DNA of 64,000 nucleotides from NCBI RefSeq assembly GCF_016918735.1, contig NZ_JAFFPR010000054.1, positions 62,001-126,000 on the forward strand, in the 5' to 3' direction. This document shows positions 37,847-47,051 of the stretch, piece by piece; the first letter of the stretch is position 1; the number at the start of each line of letters is the position of its first letter. The notes below the pieces were generated by a model. That model saw only the letters and a program-made list of their open reading frames with translations. It made no database searches and was not told where the DNA came from. The DNA comes from Leptospira abararensis. Its GTDB lineage: Bacteria; Spirochaetota; Leptospiria; Leptospirales; Leptospiraceae. A program made the translations under genes and the position numbers.

Positions 37847-39388
37847 TTTTTTTAAAATGGTTTGGATCACTTCTTCTTCGTTAGGTGGATAGAATACACA
37901 AACCAAACTTCTGATTTTTAGAATTGTTTCCGCTAAAAGAGTTCTGGTTTCCATTTTGTCCCAGCTCTCAAATCCAATAAGGACACCACAGGTTTCTTCC
38001 ATACCAACAAATTCTTGGCATGAATAATTTCTCATAGAGTTTTCATCTAAAAATTGTTTTAATCCAGTTTTTGCTATTGATTCATCTGATGGATAGATAA
38101 CCACAATTTCATCGTTTTCCACTTCCAAAACTTTTTTTGCATATCCAAAACACCATCGAATTTGATCCGTTAGGTCTTCATCTGCTTTTATGAATTGGAT
38201 GTCGGAAAGGTTACTCTGTATAGGGGATTCTGAAAAATCATTGAGTAGAGTATTGGCAAAATTAACTATTTCGGGAGAGTTTCTTATATTGCGGTTAATA
38301 TCCCAAACATGAATGGGAAGTGAATTCCAATAGTTTAACATTGGTGACTCTAGGTATTTGAATCGCCTAGAAATAAAGAGGATCCAATTTTTATTTTCCC
38401 AAAAGTATTTAGATAGATATAGAAAAATTTCTTTTTCAGGAGTTTGATCTAAAACTTCTTCAATCCCGTCTGAAATGAGAAGATCAAAATTGTTATGATT
38501 GATTTCTGTAATTTTGTTAATGAGTTCAATGTTTTCTTTTTCTGGAATGTTTATTAGCTCCTCTTTCCAAATTTCGTAAAGTGCTTTGGCTCCTTGCCAC
38601 AACAATACTTTTTTACCAATACGAGCATTTCTTAATGCTAACTCTCCAGCAAGGATCGATTTTCCTGAGCCTGTACTTCCAAACACAAGATTGTGTGCGT
38701 AGTTGTTGATTCCGTCCACCAATTCAAATTGTTCTTTTGTAAAAAATAACAAATTCTCTTCTTCTTTTTCTTTTTGTGAACGAAAGGTCTGGAAAAAGTT
38801 GAGATTTTTTTTGATAATCTCATGGGCTTTGACAAGTACTGACTCTGGCAGAGGTTCTCTGTTGTAACGAAAGAGAATCGATTCCAGAATTGAATTTAAA
38901 TCGATACCATCTTCTACTTCTTTCCCACCAAACACATACAAATGTCTGTCATTTGGTAAGTGAAATTCTTTTCTTTCATTTTTTAAAAAGAAGATAGCAC
39001 TATCATAATAATCGATAGGAAACAAATCCACTAGTTGGTTGTGGTTTTTAAAAAACTCCCGGACTAGATCCCTTTGGGTGACCACCTGTTCGATGGGACT
39101 TGTGTAAGCCTTACCTTGGACAGATTTCCAATCTCTCTCTCGCACATTATAAAATTCCCATTCCCCTTTTTTTTGCCTCCACTTCCCATTTTTTAATTCG
39201 ATGGTGATGACCCCGTATAGTGAGACCACAAGGAAGTCGATTTCTCGCATAGGGACATCTGGAGTGATGAGGGTGATTGAATAATAGATATTACAAGGAA
39301 TGCGGATTTCCTTGGAAAAACGGCTGTAAAAATGGGACTCGAGCGAAACATCTTTCGCTTTTCCGTGAAACTGTTTTGGATAGATCAT
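37829..39388 (-). CDS. NERD-domain protein with P-loop ATPase/helicase-like module
   Basis: 519 residues. The N-terminal NERD (nuclease-related) segment has D51 in MREIDFLVVS and E64-x-K66 in TIELKNG, the PD-(D/E)xK pattern. Walker A FGSTGSGKS lies at about 235-243 and a Walker B-like LLISDGIEE near 310, giving a superfamily 1 helicase-like or AAA module without all helicase motifs. Likely a DNA or RNA processing or defence protein, not characterised. Its last residues KKGDSGP are encoded antisense to the rnpB terminator and P1 stem. Confidence 0.8.
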   Translation of the reverse strand: MIYPKQFHGKAKDVSLESHFYSRFSKEIRIPCNIYYSITLITPDVPMREIDFLVVSLYGVITIELKNGKWRQKKGEWEFYNVRERDWKSVQGKAYTSPIEQVVTQRDLVREFFKNHNQLVDLFPIDYYDSAIFFLKNERKEFHLPNDRHLYVFGGKEVEDGIDLNSILESILFRYNREPLPESVLVKAHEIIKKNLNFFQTFRSQKEKEEENLLFFTKEQFELVDGINNYAHNLVFGSTGSGKSILAGELALRNARIGKKVLLWQGAKALYEIWKEELINIPEKENIELINKITEINHNNFDLLISDGIEEVLDQTPEKEIFLYLSKYFWENKNWILFISRRFKYLESPMLNYWNSLPIHVWDINRNIRNSPEIVNFANTLLNDFSESPIQSNLSDIQFIKADEDLTDQIRWCFGYAKKVLEVENDEIVVIYPSDESIAKTGLKQFLDENSMRNYSCQEFVGMEETCGVLIGFESWDKMETRTLLAETILKIRSLVCVFYPPNEEEVIQTILKKGDSGP

Positions 39389-39431
39389 TTTTTAGTTCTG
39401 CAAACTGACCACCGGTGTTTCCATTGGTGAT

Positions 39432-40037
39432 ATGAAACTGATACCACCAACCTTAATTTTCTGCCTATTGTTTTGTGCCTGTGCCGGTGGGAATATTAAA
39501 ATAAAGATTCGGCCTGACCTCTCTGGTGATCTCGTTTTATATCAGAAAAAAATTACAAAAAAAACTTCAGGGGTTTTCTTCGGTTCCGGCCTAAAACCTG
39601 TCGGCGAACTGGAGATCAGTATCAAAGAGAGGGCTTATCAATTTTCCAATTATACCCATATACTACCTCCCGGATTTCGGTTCATTGAATTTACAGAAGA
39701 CCAAACAAAAGAAATCCAATTGGTTGTGGATACAAGTAAGTCCTCTCCACTTTTGAAAGCTTTGGAAATCAACCGAGAGGAAATTGATTCTATTTTAAAA
39801 GAGGCGAAACTTAGAGATGATTTACTTCGCTTTAATACTCTTGTGGAATTCATTCAGTTTGAAGTCCAGTTTCCCTTTCCCATTAAAAAAGTAAAATTTG
39901 CAGACCCAAGGACTCCGGGTGAGTGGACGGCAAGGTTAGACAGTAACGAAAAGATGATTGTGAATATTCCCTTACATTCCGTTTGGGCTAGTGAACACCA
40001 ACTAACAACAATTCAGATATATCCAGATTCGAATTAA
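39432..40037 (+). CDS. Predicted lipoprotein of unknown function
   Basis: 201 residues. The N-terminal signal ends at LLFCACAGG, a relaxed spirochaetal lipobox with Cys as the likely +1 residue. The mature part is mostly beta-type with no recognised domain. It is divergent from the NERD gene and converges with the cysG-like gene, sharing stop-codon bases. Confidence 0.7.
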   Translation: MKLIPPTLIFCLLFCACAGGNIKIKIRPDLSGDLVLYQKKITKKTSGVFFGSGLKPVGELEISIKERAYQFSNYTHILPPGFRFIEFTEDQTKEIQLVVDTSKSSPLLKALEINREEIDSILKEAKLRDDLLRFNTLVEFIQFEVQFPFPIKKVKFADPRTPGEWTARLDSNEKMIVNIPLHSVWASEHQLTTIQIYPDSN

Positions 40038-40627
40038 GGTTTGTGAAAGTATTTAGAATTTAAATTTTGAACTATTTCTTTTAAAACCTTTCTTCTTTCC
40101 GCATTTTCGGGAAGGATTTCTTTTAAGTTCCTTCGCATAAGAAAAAGTGTTTCCATAAGTTCGTGGTCTTCTTCGGGAAGAATTTCTTCAAAGAGTTTAC
40201 GTAAAGTAGAAGACACTCCTGCAAATTTCCCATCGGTTGAAATTGCAAATTGAACAGGACCAATGGATACCGATGAGGAGGAGTAAAAATCGCAATTTTT
40301 GGGATCGTCCACGGAGTTTACCCAAATCCCTTTTTCTTTGGCAGTTTTTCGAAAATTTCGATTGGTATCGGGATCACTTGTTGCTAAAAAAATAATATCA
40401 CGATGGTTTAAATCTTCTTCTAGAACCGCACGTTGTTCTACTGTGATGTTTTGGTATTTGTTTAAAAAGGATTTTACTTCTTCGCTGAAATCAATCGAGA
40501 TCACATGGAGTTTGGCTCCAGTAAATTCAAGACCGACCAATTTTTCTAAACAAGCATTCCCACCACCAACGATCAAAATATTTTTGTTTTCTAAGTTTAA
40601 AAAAATGGGATATTTTTTGAAATTCAT
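40034..40627 (-). CDS. Precorrin-2 dehydrogenase / sirohydrochlorin ferrochelatase-like (CysG N-domain, Met8-like)
   Basis: 197 residues. Rossmann motif ILIVGGGNACLEKLVGL, then SDPDTNRNFRKTAKEKGIWVNSVDD, characteristic of the CysG-B/Met8/SirC family. It oxidises precorrin-2 to sirohydrochlorin, and the bifunctional members also insert iron to make siroheme. No separate SirB is present, so it may do both. ATG overlaps the cobA stop by 4 nt. The product serves CysI. Confidence 0.87.
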   Translation of the reverse strand: MNFKKYPIFLNLENKNILIVGGGNACLEKLVGLEFTGAKLHVISIDFSEEVKSFLNKYQNITVEQRAVLEEDLNHRDIIFLATSDPDTNRNFRKTAKEKGIWVNSVDDPKNCDFYSSSSVSIGPVQFAISTDGKFAGVSSTLRKLFEEILPEEDHELMETLFLMRRNLKEILPENAERRKVLKEIVQNLNSKYFHKP

Positions 40628-41409
40628 TCTGCAAATAAACTTGTGATTGTAGATTTTTGAATTTTAACTTTTTTATCAAGCAAGGGACGAATTGCTTCTC
40701 CCACGTACAGGATTCCAGGTCCGGATGATTGTTTTTGAATACCATCTAACAGAGTATCTGCGAGAGTGGATGCGGAATAAGTTGGATTTAAACTTCCTAC
40801 ATTTTCCGCAAGCACAATGGGAGTGGTTCCTTTGATTCCTTTTTGGATTAGTCGTTCTGCAAGTTCCCTTGTTTTTTTACTACCCATAAGAATGACAATG
40901 GTTCCTAAAAAATTTTCCATTCCGATCCAACTCCGTTCATCTTCCAAGATGGTATGTCCATCGAGGATAATGATTTGTCTGGAGATCCCACGAACGGTGA
41001 GAGAGAGGCCTAAGTCAGCGACACCCGTGGTTACAGAACTCACACCGGGTATGACTTCGAAAGAAATCCCTGCTTCTTCCAGGCTTTGGGTTTCTTCGGC
41101 AAGCCTCCCAAAAATGGAAGCATCTCCCCCTTTTAAGCGCACCACGCGTTTTCCTTGGGAGGCAAATTCGACTAATAAAGAATTAATCTCTTTTTGGGTG
41201 CGGGAGTGTTCGTCTGCCCTTTTTCCCACATAAAGGATCTGGGCATACTCTGGAAATAGGTCTAAAAATTCGGGGTCAAGCAGGGCATCGTAGAGAATGA
41301 CATCGGCGGATTCGATTCGATTTCGGCCACGGAGGGTCAAAAGGTCGATAGGGCCTGGGCCACCACTCACAAAACTGACAAATCCATGTTCTGTCTTATT
41401 GGAGGACAT
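40624..41409 (-). CDS. cobA: Uroporphyrinogen-III C-methyltransferase
   Basis: 261 residues. Motifs: GGPGPIDLLTLRG, LYDALL, VRLKGGDASIFGRLAEE and VIPGVSSVTTGVADLG. It uses two SAM to make precorrin-2 for siroheme. A GTP-like family motif is degenerate (VSGGPG in place of VGAGPG). Divergent from cysJ; the 165-bp gap 41410-41574 holds the promoters, with no other feature that I can define. Confidence 0.9.
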   Translation of the reverse strand: MSSNKTEHGFVSFVSGGPGPIDLLTLRGRNRIESADVILYDALLDPEFLDLFPEYAQILYVGKRADEHSRTQKEINSLLVEFASQGKRVVRLKGGDASIFGRLAEETQSLEEAGISFEVIPGVSSVTTGVADLGLSLTVRGISRQIIILDGHTILEDERSWIGMENFLGTIVILMGSKKTRELAERLIQKGIKGTTPIVLAENVGSLNPTYSASTLADTLLDGIQKQSSGPGILYVGEAIRPLLDKKVKIQKSTITSLFAE

Positions 41410-41574
41410 ATCTGTTATACCTTGCGATATTGTTATAAATAGTCAAGTGAATGGCTAATTATTTCTACAAAATCTCCATTTTTTTGGTTTACTCGGGGTG
41501 TATCTCTGGGGAAAGATTCAATTTATCAGACTTTTTGGATGTTTTACTGGAATCCAAATCAAAAATAGGTTTTT

Positions 41575-43335
41575 ATGCTATCCGATGAGAAACGCAATCG
41601 ATTTTTACAATTACTGAAGGAATCCACAAAAGACGAATGGGTATGGATGTCTGGATACTTGGCTGCCATTACCCAAGCAAGCATTGCGGGGAGCAGTGTC
41701 GATGTTTCTTTAACCCCTCCAGTAAGCATTGATTCGGGAACGGAAGGAAATTTAAAAACCCAACCCATCCAATGCAGCGTTGTGTATGGAACAGAAACCG
41801 GAAATTCCAAAAAACTCGGAACAGAGCTTGTTAAAAAATTAAAAGAACTAGGTGTATCGGCAAAACTCAAAAGTACAGATACATACAAAGCCAAGGACCT
41901 AAAAGAAGAAGAGTATTTATTCGTCATTGTATCCACTCATGGAGACGGGGAACCACCGCAGGCAGCCAAACCATTCATCCAAATTTTGGTAGACTCAAAA
42001 GAATCCTTATCAAAAGTTAAATTCGCCGTACTAGGATTAGGTGATACGAGTTATCCATTATTTTGCCAAACCGGTGAAGATGTAGATTCGATGCTTTCCA
42101 AATTAGGTGCAGAAAGAATCCAACCTCTTGGAAAATGTGACGTTGATTTTGATCTTGTTGCTAAACCTTGGATGAGTGAACTTATTTCCAAACTAAATAC
42201 TCACTCAAAAACTGCCACTTCACAAACTTCTAAACCAACACAAGCTCCTGCTGCGAAACCTGCGTCTGGAGGAAAGGTGGTTTATGAAGGTTCCGTGGTT
42301 ACCAATATTGTTTTAAATGATGTAGGGGCTAGTAAATCCACAAGACATATCGAAATCAAAACAACTGTTCCCATCGATTACCAACCAGGAGACAGTGCAG
42401 GTTTTCTTGCTTACAATCGTGATGAAGAAGTGAATCGTATTCTATCTTTATTAAAAACTGATCGTGAGACTCGTGTTACCTATAAAGGGGAAACATGGAT
42501 GGCTTATGATTTGTTCCGAAAAAAAGTATCAGTTCGTTTTTTACCTGATCGAGTCATTCAGAAATATGCAGGACTTGTGGGAAAAGAAATCCCTTCTGGA
42601 AAAACAGACTTAGATGTACTTCTCACCCTACATACTTCGGAAAATAAACTAGAACTACAATCATTAGTAGATATTTTAGAACCGATTGTACCTCGATATT
42701 ATTCTATCGCTTCCAGTCCATCTGCCCATGGTGAAGATGAAGTCCACCTAACAGTTGCTGAAGTAGAAATCGAAACCTTTACTGGCCTTAAATCTGGTTT
42801 TTGTTCTGGATTTTTAGCGGAATTAAAGGAAGGGGATGTGGTTCCTTTCTTTATCCAAAGAAACAATTCCTTCCGATTGCCAAGTCCCGATACAGATATC
42901 ATTATGATTGGACCAGGAACAGGAATTGCTCCTTTTCGAAGTTTTTTATTTGAAAGAGAACAAAATTCTGGGAATGGAAGGAACTGGTTATTTTTTGGAG
43001 AACGAAACTTTGTCTCCGATTTTTATTACCAAACAGAACTTTTGGAATTAATGGATACGGGCGTATTGCATAAGTTAAATGCCGCCTTCTCTAGAGATAC
43101 AAAACAAAAAGTGTATGTGCAAGATCGTATGGGTGAAAATGCAGCAGAACTTTTGAAGTGGATCGAAAACGGAGCAGTGATTTATCTTTGCGGCTCCAAA
43201 GATCCTATGAGTAAAGACGTCGACCGCAAACTCATTGAAATTTTAACAGAGAGAACGTTTGATACAGAAAAAGATGCTTCCGATTATCTAAAAGAATTGG
43301 AAGAAATGGGTCGCTACATTAAGGACGTTTACTGA
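41575..43335 (+). CDS. cysJ: NADPH-sulfite reductase flavoprotein subunit
   Basis: 586 residues. N-terminal WVWMSGYLAAIT, flavodoxin domain with VVYGTETGNSKKLGTEL (FMN), then the FNR-type module with RYYSIASSPS (FAD) and GPGTGIAPFRSFLF (NADPH), ending in the aromatic tail YIKDVY. Passes electrons from NADPH to CysI. Weak ribosome site AGG. Confidence 0.94.
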   Translation: MLSDEKRNRFLQLLKESTKDEWVWMSGYLAAITQASIAGSSVDVSLTPPVSIDSGTEGNLKTQPIQCSVVYGTETGNSKKLGTELVKKLKELGVSAKLKSTDTYKAKDLKEEEYLFVIVSTHGDGEPPQAAKPFIQILVDSKESLSKVKFAVLGLGDTSYPLFCQTGEDVDSMLSKLGAERIQPLGKCDVDFDLVAKPWMSELISKLNTHSKTATSQTSKPTQAPAAKPASGGKVVYEGSVVTNIVLNDVGASKSTRHIEIKTTVPIDYQPGDSAGFLAYNRDEEVNRILSLLKTDRETRVTYKGETWMAYDLFRKKVSVRFLPDRVIQKYAGLVGKEIPSGKTDLDVLLTLHTSENKLELQSLVDILEPIVPRYYSIASSPSAHGEDEVHLTVAEVEIETFTGLKSGFCSGFLAELKEGDVVPFFIQRNNSFRLPSPDTDIIMIGPGTGIAPFRSFLFEREQNSGNGRNWLFFGERNFVSDFYYQTELLELMDTGVLHKLNAAFSRDTKQKVYVQDRMGENAAELLKWIENGAVIYLCGSKDPMSKDVDRKLIEILTERTFDTEKDASDYLKELEEMGRYIKDVY

Positions 43336-43342
43336 GGTAATC

Positions 43343-45010
43343 ATGGCAGAACAAAAAAAAGAAACATTAGCAGAAAAAGTAAAACGCCTCAGTCGAGGTC
43401 TTAGAGGATCACTTGTTGACAGTTTGAAAGACGAACATACTGGATCTTTACGTTCTGATGACCAACTATTACTGAAGTTTCATGGGATGTACCAACAAGA
43501 TGATAGGGATCGCAGAGAGGAACGTGCCGCCAAAAAATTAGAACGTTTGTATTCCTTTATGATCCGTTTACGAATTCCTGGGGGAATGATTGGTCCGGTT
43601 CATTGGGAAGCCTTACACAATGTTGCAGGTGAAAATTCAACTGGCACTATCAAAATCACAACACGGCAAACTGTCCAACTCCATGGGATTTTAAAATCGA
43701 AAATCAAACCTACCATCAAAGCCTTTGATTCCGTATTTTTAGATTCGATTGCGGCTTGTGGGGATGTGAATCGTAACGTAACTTGTACTTCCAATCCTGC
43801 CACAAGTCCCTTACACAAAGAAGTTTTTGGATACGCAGGAGAAATCAGTCGTTCTCTTTTACCAAAAACCAGAGCCTATTATGAGATATGGCTGGATGAA
43901 AATCTTTTAGCAGAAAAAGAAGAACCGGAAGACCCTTTGTATAAGGATGTATACCTTCCTCGTAAGTTTAAAATCGCAATTGCCATCCCACCTTACAATG
44001 ATGTGGATCTTTTTACCAATGATATTGGGCTTATTGCCATCATTGAAAATGGACAACTGCTTGGATTCAATGTAGCAGTTGGTGGGGGTCTTGGAACCAC
44101 TCATGGAAATGCGGATACCTACCCAAGAGTCGGAACTGTATTTGGTTATATTCCTAAAAAAGACATCTTAAAAGTTGTCTATGAAATTGTAACAGTCCAA
44201 AGAGATTTTGGAAATCGCGAAGACAGAAAACTTTCTCGTTTAAAATACACCTTGGATCGGTTAGGTGTTGAGTTTTACAAACGAGAAGTGGAAAAACGTG
44301 TTGGGATTAGTTTTGAACCAGCAAAAGAATATCAATTCACACAAAGATCGGATGATTTTGGTTGGAAACAAGATGTGGCAGGAAACTGGCATTATACATT
44401 GTTTGTGGAGAATGGTCGTGTATGTGACGAACATGGATATAACCTAAAAACGGCACTACTCGAAGTTTCTAAAACAAGAAGGGCTACATTCCGTTTTACT
44501 TGTAACCAAAACCTAATTCTCTCTGATATTTTTCCAAAAGATAAGGATCTCATAGAGTCCATTCTTGTGAAGTTTGGGGTTCATCGCAAAACTCAGGAAA
44601 TTTCACCCATTCGCAAAAATTCCATTGCTTGTGTGGCACTTAGCACTTGTTCCTTGGCACTTGCCGAAGGACAAAGATACCTTCCTAGCCTTATCGATAA
44701 AATTGAACCCATCCTTGGAAAACATGGACTATCTGAGGAACCAGTATCGATTCGAATGACCGGTTGTCCGAATGGATGTGCAAGGCCTTATATCTCAGAG
44801 ATTGGTCTTGTGGGAACGTCTTACGGTAAATATAACCTACACTTAGGTGCAGATGCCGAAGGATACCGACTCAATAAAAAGTATAAAGATGATTTGGATG
44901 AGTCGGCAATCTTACTTGAGTTAGATGGACTCTTTGGCAGGTTTTCGAAAGAAAGAAATTCCAAAGAATCCTTTGGAGACTATATCAATCGAATTGGAAT
45001 CTTAAATTAA
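43343..45010 (+). CDS. cysI: Sulfite reductase hemoprotein subunit
   Basis: 555 residues. The siroheme/4Fe-4S cysteines are in CVALSTC (Cx5C) and GCPNGCARP (Cx3C). TRQTVQLHGI and the later GGGLGTTHGNADTYPR match the family. Reduces sulfite to sulfide with CysJ; 7 bp separate the two genes. The end overlaps the minus-strand transporter gene by 4 bp. Confidence 0.94.
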   Translation: MAEQKKETLAEKVKRLSRGLRGSLVDSLKDEHTGSLRSDDQLLLKFHGMYQQDDRDRREERAAKKLERLYSFMIRLRIPGGMIGPVHWEALHNVAGENSTGTIKITTRQTVQLHGILKSKIKPTIKAFDSVFLDSIAACGDVNRNVTCTSNPATSPLHKEVFGYAGEISRSLLPKTRAYYEIWLDENLLAEKEEPEDPLYKDVYLPRKFKIAIAIPPYNDVDLFTNDIGLIAIIENGQLLGFNVAVGGGLGTTHGNADTYPRVGTVFGYIPKKDILKVVYEIVTVQRDFGNREDRKLSRLKYTLDRLGVEFYKREVEKRVGISFEPAKEYQFTQRSDDFGWKQDVAGNWHYTLFVENGRVCDEHGYNLKTALLEVSKTRRATFRFTCNQNLILSDIFPKDKDLIESILVKFGVHRKTQEISPIRKNSIACVALSTCSLALAEGQRYLPSLIDKIEPILGKHGLSEEPVSIRMTGCPNGCARPYISEIGLVGTSYGKYNLHLGADAEGYRLNKKYKDDLDESAILLELDGLFGRFSKERNSKESFGDYINRIGILN

Positions 45011-45915
45011 GATTCCAACTCCTTCGGAGAAGTTTTGTTCCAATAACTAGCAATCGCGGCACCGGCAATCAGGTGCCAAATTCCCCACCAAGCACATATC
45101 ATTGCCATTCCTCCCAAACCATCAAAAAAATTAAAAACAATGGCAAGTCCAAGACTTGAGTTTTGAATTCCTGTTTCTATCGCCACAGTCTTTCTATCTC
45201 CGAGAGGCAATCGGAAAAGTTTCGCAAAGTAATACCCGAGAGAAAGCCCCGCTAAGTTCATAAGGAATACAAGTCCAAAGAGAAGGTGGATGTATTCTTT
45301 AAAGAATTTCCAGTTGGTGGCAAGAGCTCCCACGATAAAGAAAGCGAGTAGTAAAATGGAAATCCTTTGCACCCCACGTTTAACTGTGTGGGTAATTTTG
45401 GGGAATAGTTTTTGAAATAGAATTCCCAGTATCAATGGAATGAGTAACAGTAAAGTGACAGAAACCAAAATCTCATATGGGCTAACGGAGATCGACTTTA
45501 GATATTCCCGAGTGACTGGCAGTAAATTCCCCCAAAAGAAAAATCCAAGTGGTGTTAGGATAAATGCAAATGCAGAAGAGAATGTAGTAAGACTCACCGA
45601 TAGCGCTAAATTTCCTTTTGCCAAATGGGTGAAAAAATTGGACATATTCCCACCAGGACAAGAGGCTACAAGCACCATCCCCAGGGCAAGGCCTGGATGG
45701 GGATTGATTACCCAAATGATGAGGAGAGTGGCAACTGGTAACAAGATGTATTGGCTAAACAGACCAACAAACGCTGGTTTGGGATAACGCAAAAGGTGAC
45801 GGAAATCCTGCAACTTTAGTTCCAAGGCAATTCCAAACATAATAAAACCAATAAGAGCATTGATTAAATAGACTGAGTCTTTGTTAAAGTTAAGGCGAAC
45901 TGCATTGATATCCAT
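45007..45915 (-). CDS. Bile acid:sodium symporter (BASS) family transporter
   Basis: 302 residues, about nine or ten transmembrane segments. The core SCPGGNMSNFFTHLAKGN and ETGIQNSSLGLAIV are the two crossover-motif regions of the family. Substrate unknown; BASS proteins take up organic anions with Na+. It is next to a TauD-type dioxygenase and lies downstream of the cysHDN genes, so an organosulfur substrate is possible, but this is inference. Confidence 0.82.
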   Translation of the reverse strand: MDINAVRLNFNKDSVYLINALIGFIMFGIALELKLQDFRHLLRYPKPAFVGLFSQYILLPVATLLIIWVINPHPGLALGMVLVASCPGGNMSNFFTHLAKGNLALSVSLTTFSSAFAFILTPLGFFFWGNLLPVTREYLKSISVSPYEILVSVTLLLLIPLILGILFQKLFPKITHTVKRGVQRISILLLAFFIVGALATNWKFFKEYIHLLFGLVFLMNLAGLSLGYYFAKLFRLPLGDRKTVAIETGIQNSSLGLAIVFNFFDGLGGMAMICAWWGIWHLIAGAAIASYWNKTSPKELES

Positions 45916-46983
45916 TTATTCAGACCAACCTACAAGGATTCTGCGGGGTCCAGTGAAGGGCAACCTTCCATGAGAAACCGAAAAATTATCAATGATAAGA
46001 ACATCTCCTGTTTGCCATGGAATCGCGACTAGATGTTTCCAAAATAAGTTTGAAATTGATTTCATTTCCTTTGTTGTGATCTCCTCTCCATTTCCATAGG
46101 TGACATGAACGTCATGTGATTCTTGACCTGAAATTCGTTTGATGAGAGTGAGCAGTGTGAGTAACAATGCAACACCAAGAGAACGAAATGTTTTTTGTCG
46201 TTTGAAAATTTTCCAAACTTCACTCACTGCTGCTTGGTAATGAAAGGTTTGGGAATGGTTGTGCCAGGCGATCGTTTTTGCTTCTGGATGGATACGAAAC
46301 CCTGATTGTTCGTTAGTGATGGTTAAGGAATCCACTCCAGACCAATCCAATTGAAATCTATTTTCTTCAGAGATTTTATTTACTTCCGTAAGATTGGTCG
46401 TACCAAACATTTCATCCCAACGTTTGGTTTTCCATAACGAGAAACGCGCCGTTGTGGACGGGCCATCGTATCTCCTTCTGTAACGAATCCCAAGTTTTTG
46501 AATTTTATCTTTGATCTTTGGATCGATCTCTTTATAAATTTCACGAAGATCGGTGAGGGGTGTTTCGCCTCCAAATTCCGAAGCCTTTTCTGCATAAAAG
46601 AATAAAAGTTTCGGGGGATTGTCGAGAAAACTCATCTCGGCATGTTGCATGATTGGATAGTGGGGAGGGAGTTCACTTGCAGTAAACACGTGTTTCACGA
46701 CCTGATCTCGGGGAGAGGTTCCTAAATAAAATTCTCCCAGTTTTTCATCAGTTGCAAAGAGGATGGATTGGAAGTCCGTTGCCTCGTGGACAGGAAAACC
46801 ACGTAGTAGTATGGCGCCGTAAGTCCTTAGGTCCTCTCTCCATTCCTTCTGGTTTTTTTTGACCCAGTTGGTGAGATCGAGTAATTCTTTTTCCTCTGTG
46901 GGCTCATAAACAAGGGGAAGTTTGGTCTCCCCGAGGAAAGATTTTCTGATCCATTTTGTGGCAGTCGAGGTCGTTTGGCTCAT
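45916..46983 (-). CDS. TauD/TfdA-family Fe(II)/2-oxoglutarate dioxygenase
   Basis: 355 residues. The iron ligands appear as HxE (MQHAEMSFLDNPP) and a distal His (SVSHGRLPFTGPRRILVG) with the oxoglutarate arginine nearby. HxE is as in the SyrP/clavaminate-like branch rather than classical TauD. A candidate promoter is TTGATT (47022-47017) with TTAAAC (46999-46994) at 17 bp. The BASS transporter gene starts right after its stop, so they form a pair. Possible role in releasing sulfite from a sulfonate, unproven. Confidence 0.78.
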   Translation of the reverse strand: MSQTTSTATKWIRKSFLGETKLPLVYEPTEEKELLDLTNWVKKNQKEWREDLRTYGAILLRGFPVHEATDFQSILFATDEKLGEFYLGTSPRDQVVKHVFTASELPPHYPIMQHAEMSFLDNPPKLLFFYAEKASEFGGETPLTDLREIYKEIDPKIKDKIQKLGIRYRRRYDGPSTTARFSLWKTKRWDEMFGTTNLTEVNKISEENRFQLDWSGVDSLTITNEQSGFRIHPEAKTIAWHNHSQTFHYQAAVSEVWKIFKRQKTFRSLGVALLLTLLTLIKRISGQESHDVHVTYGNGEEITTKEMKSISNLFWKHLVAIPWQTGDVLIIDNFSVSHGRLPFTGPRRILVGWSE

Positions 46984-47051
46984 ATAATTGCCAGTTTAAC
47001 GAACCGGGTAGATTTAAATCAAGATAAATTCTGTTATATTGAACAAAATTT

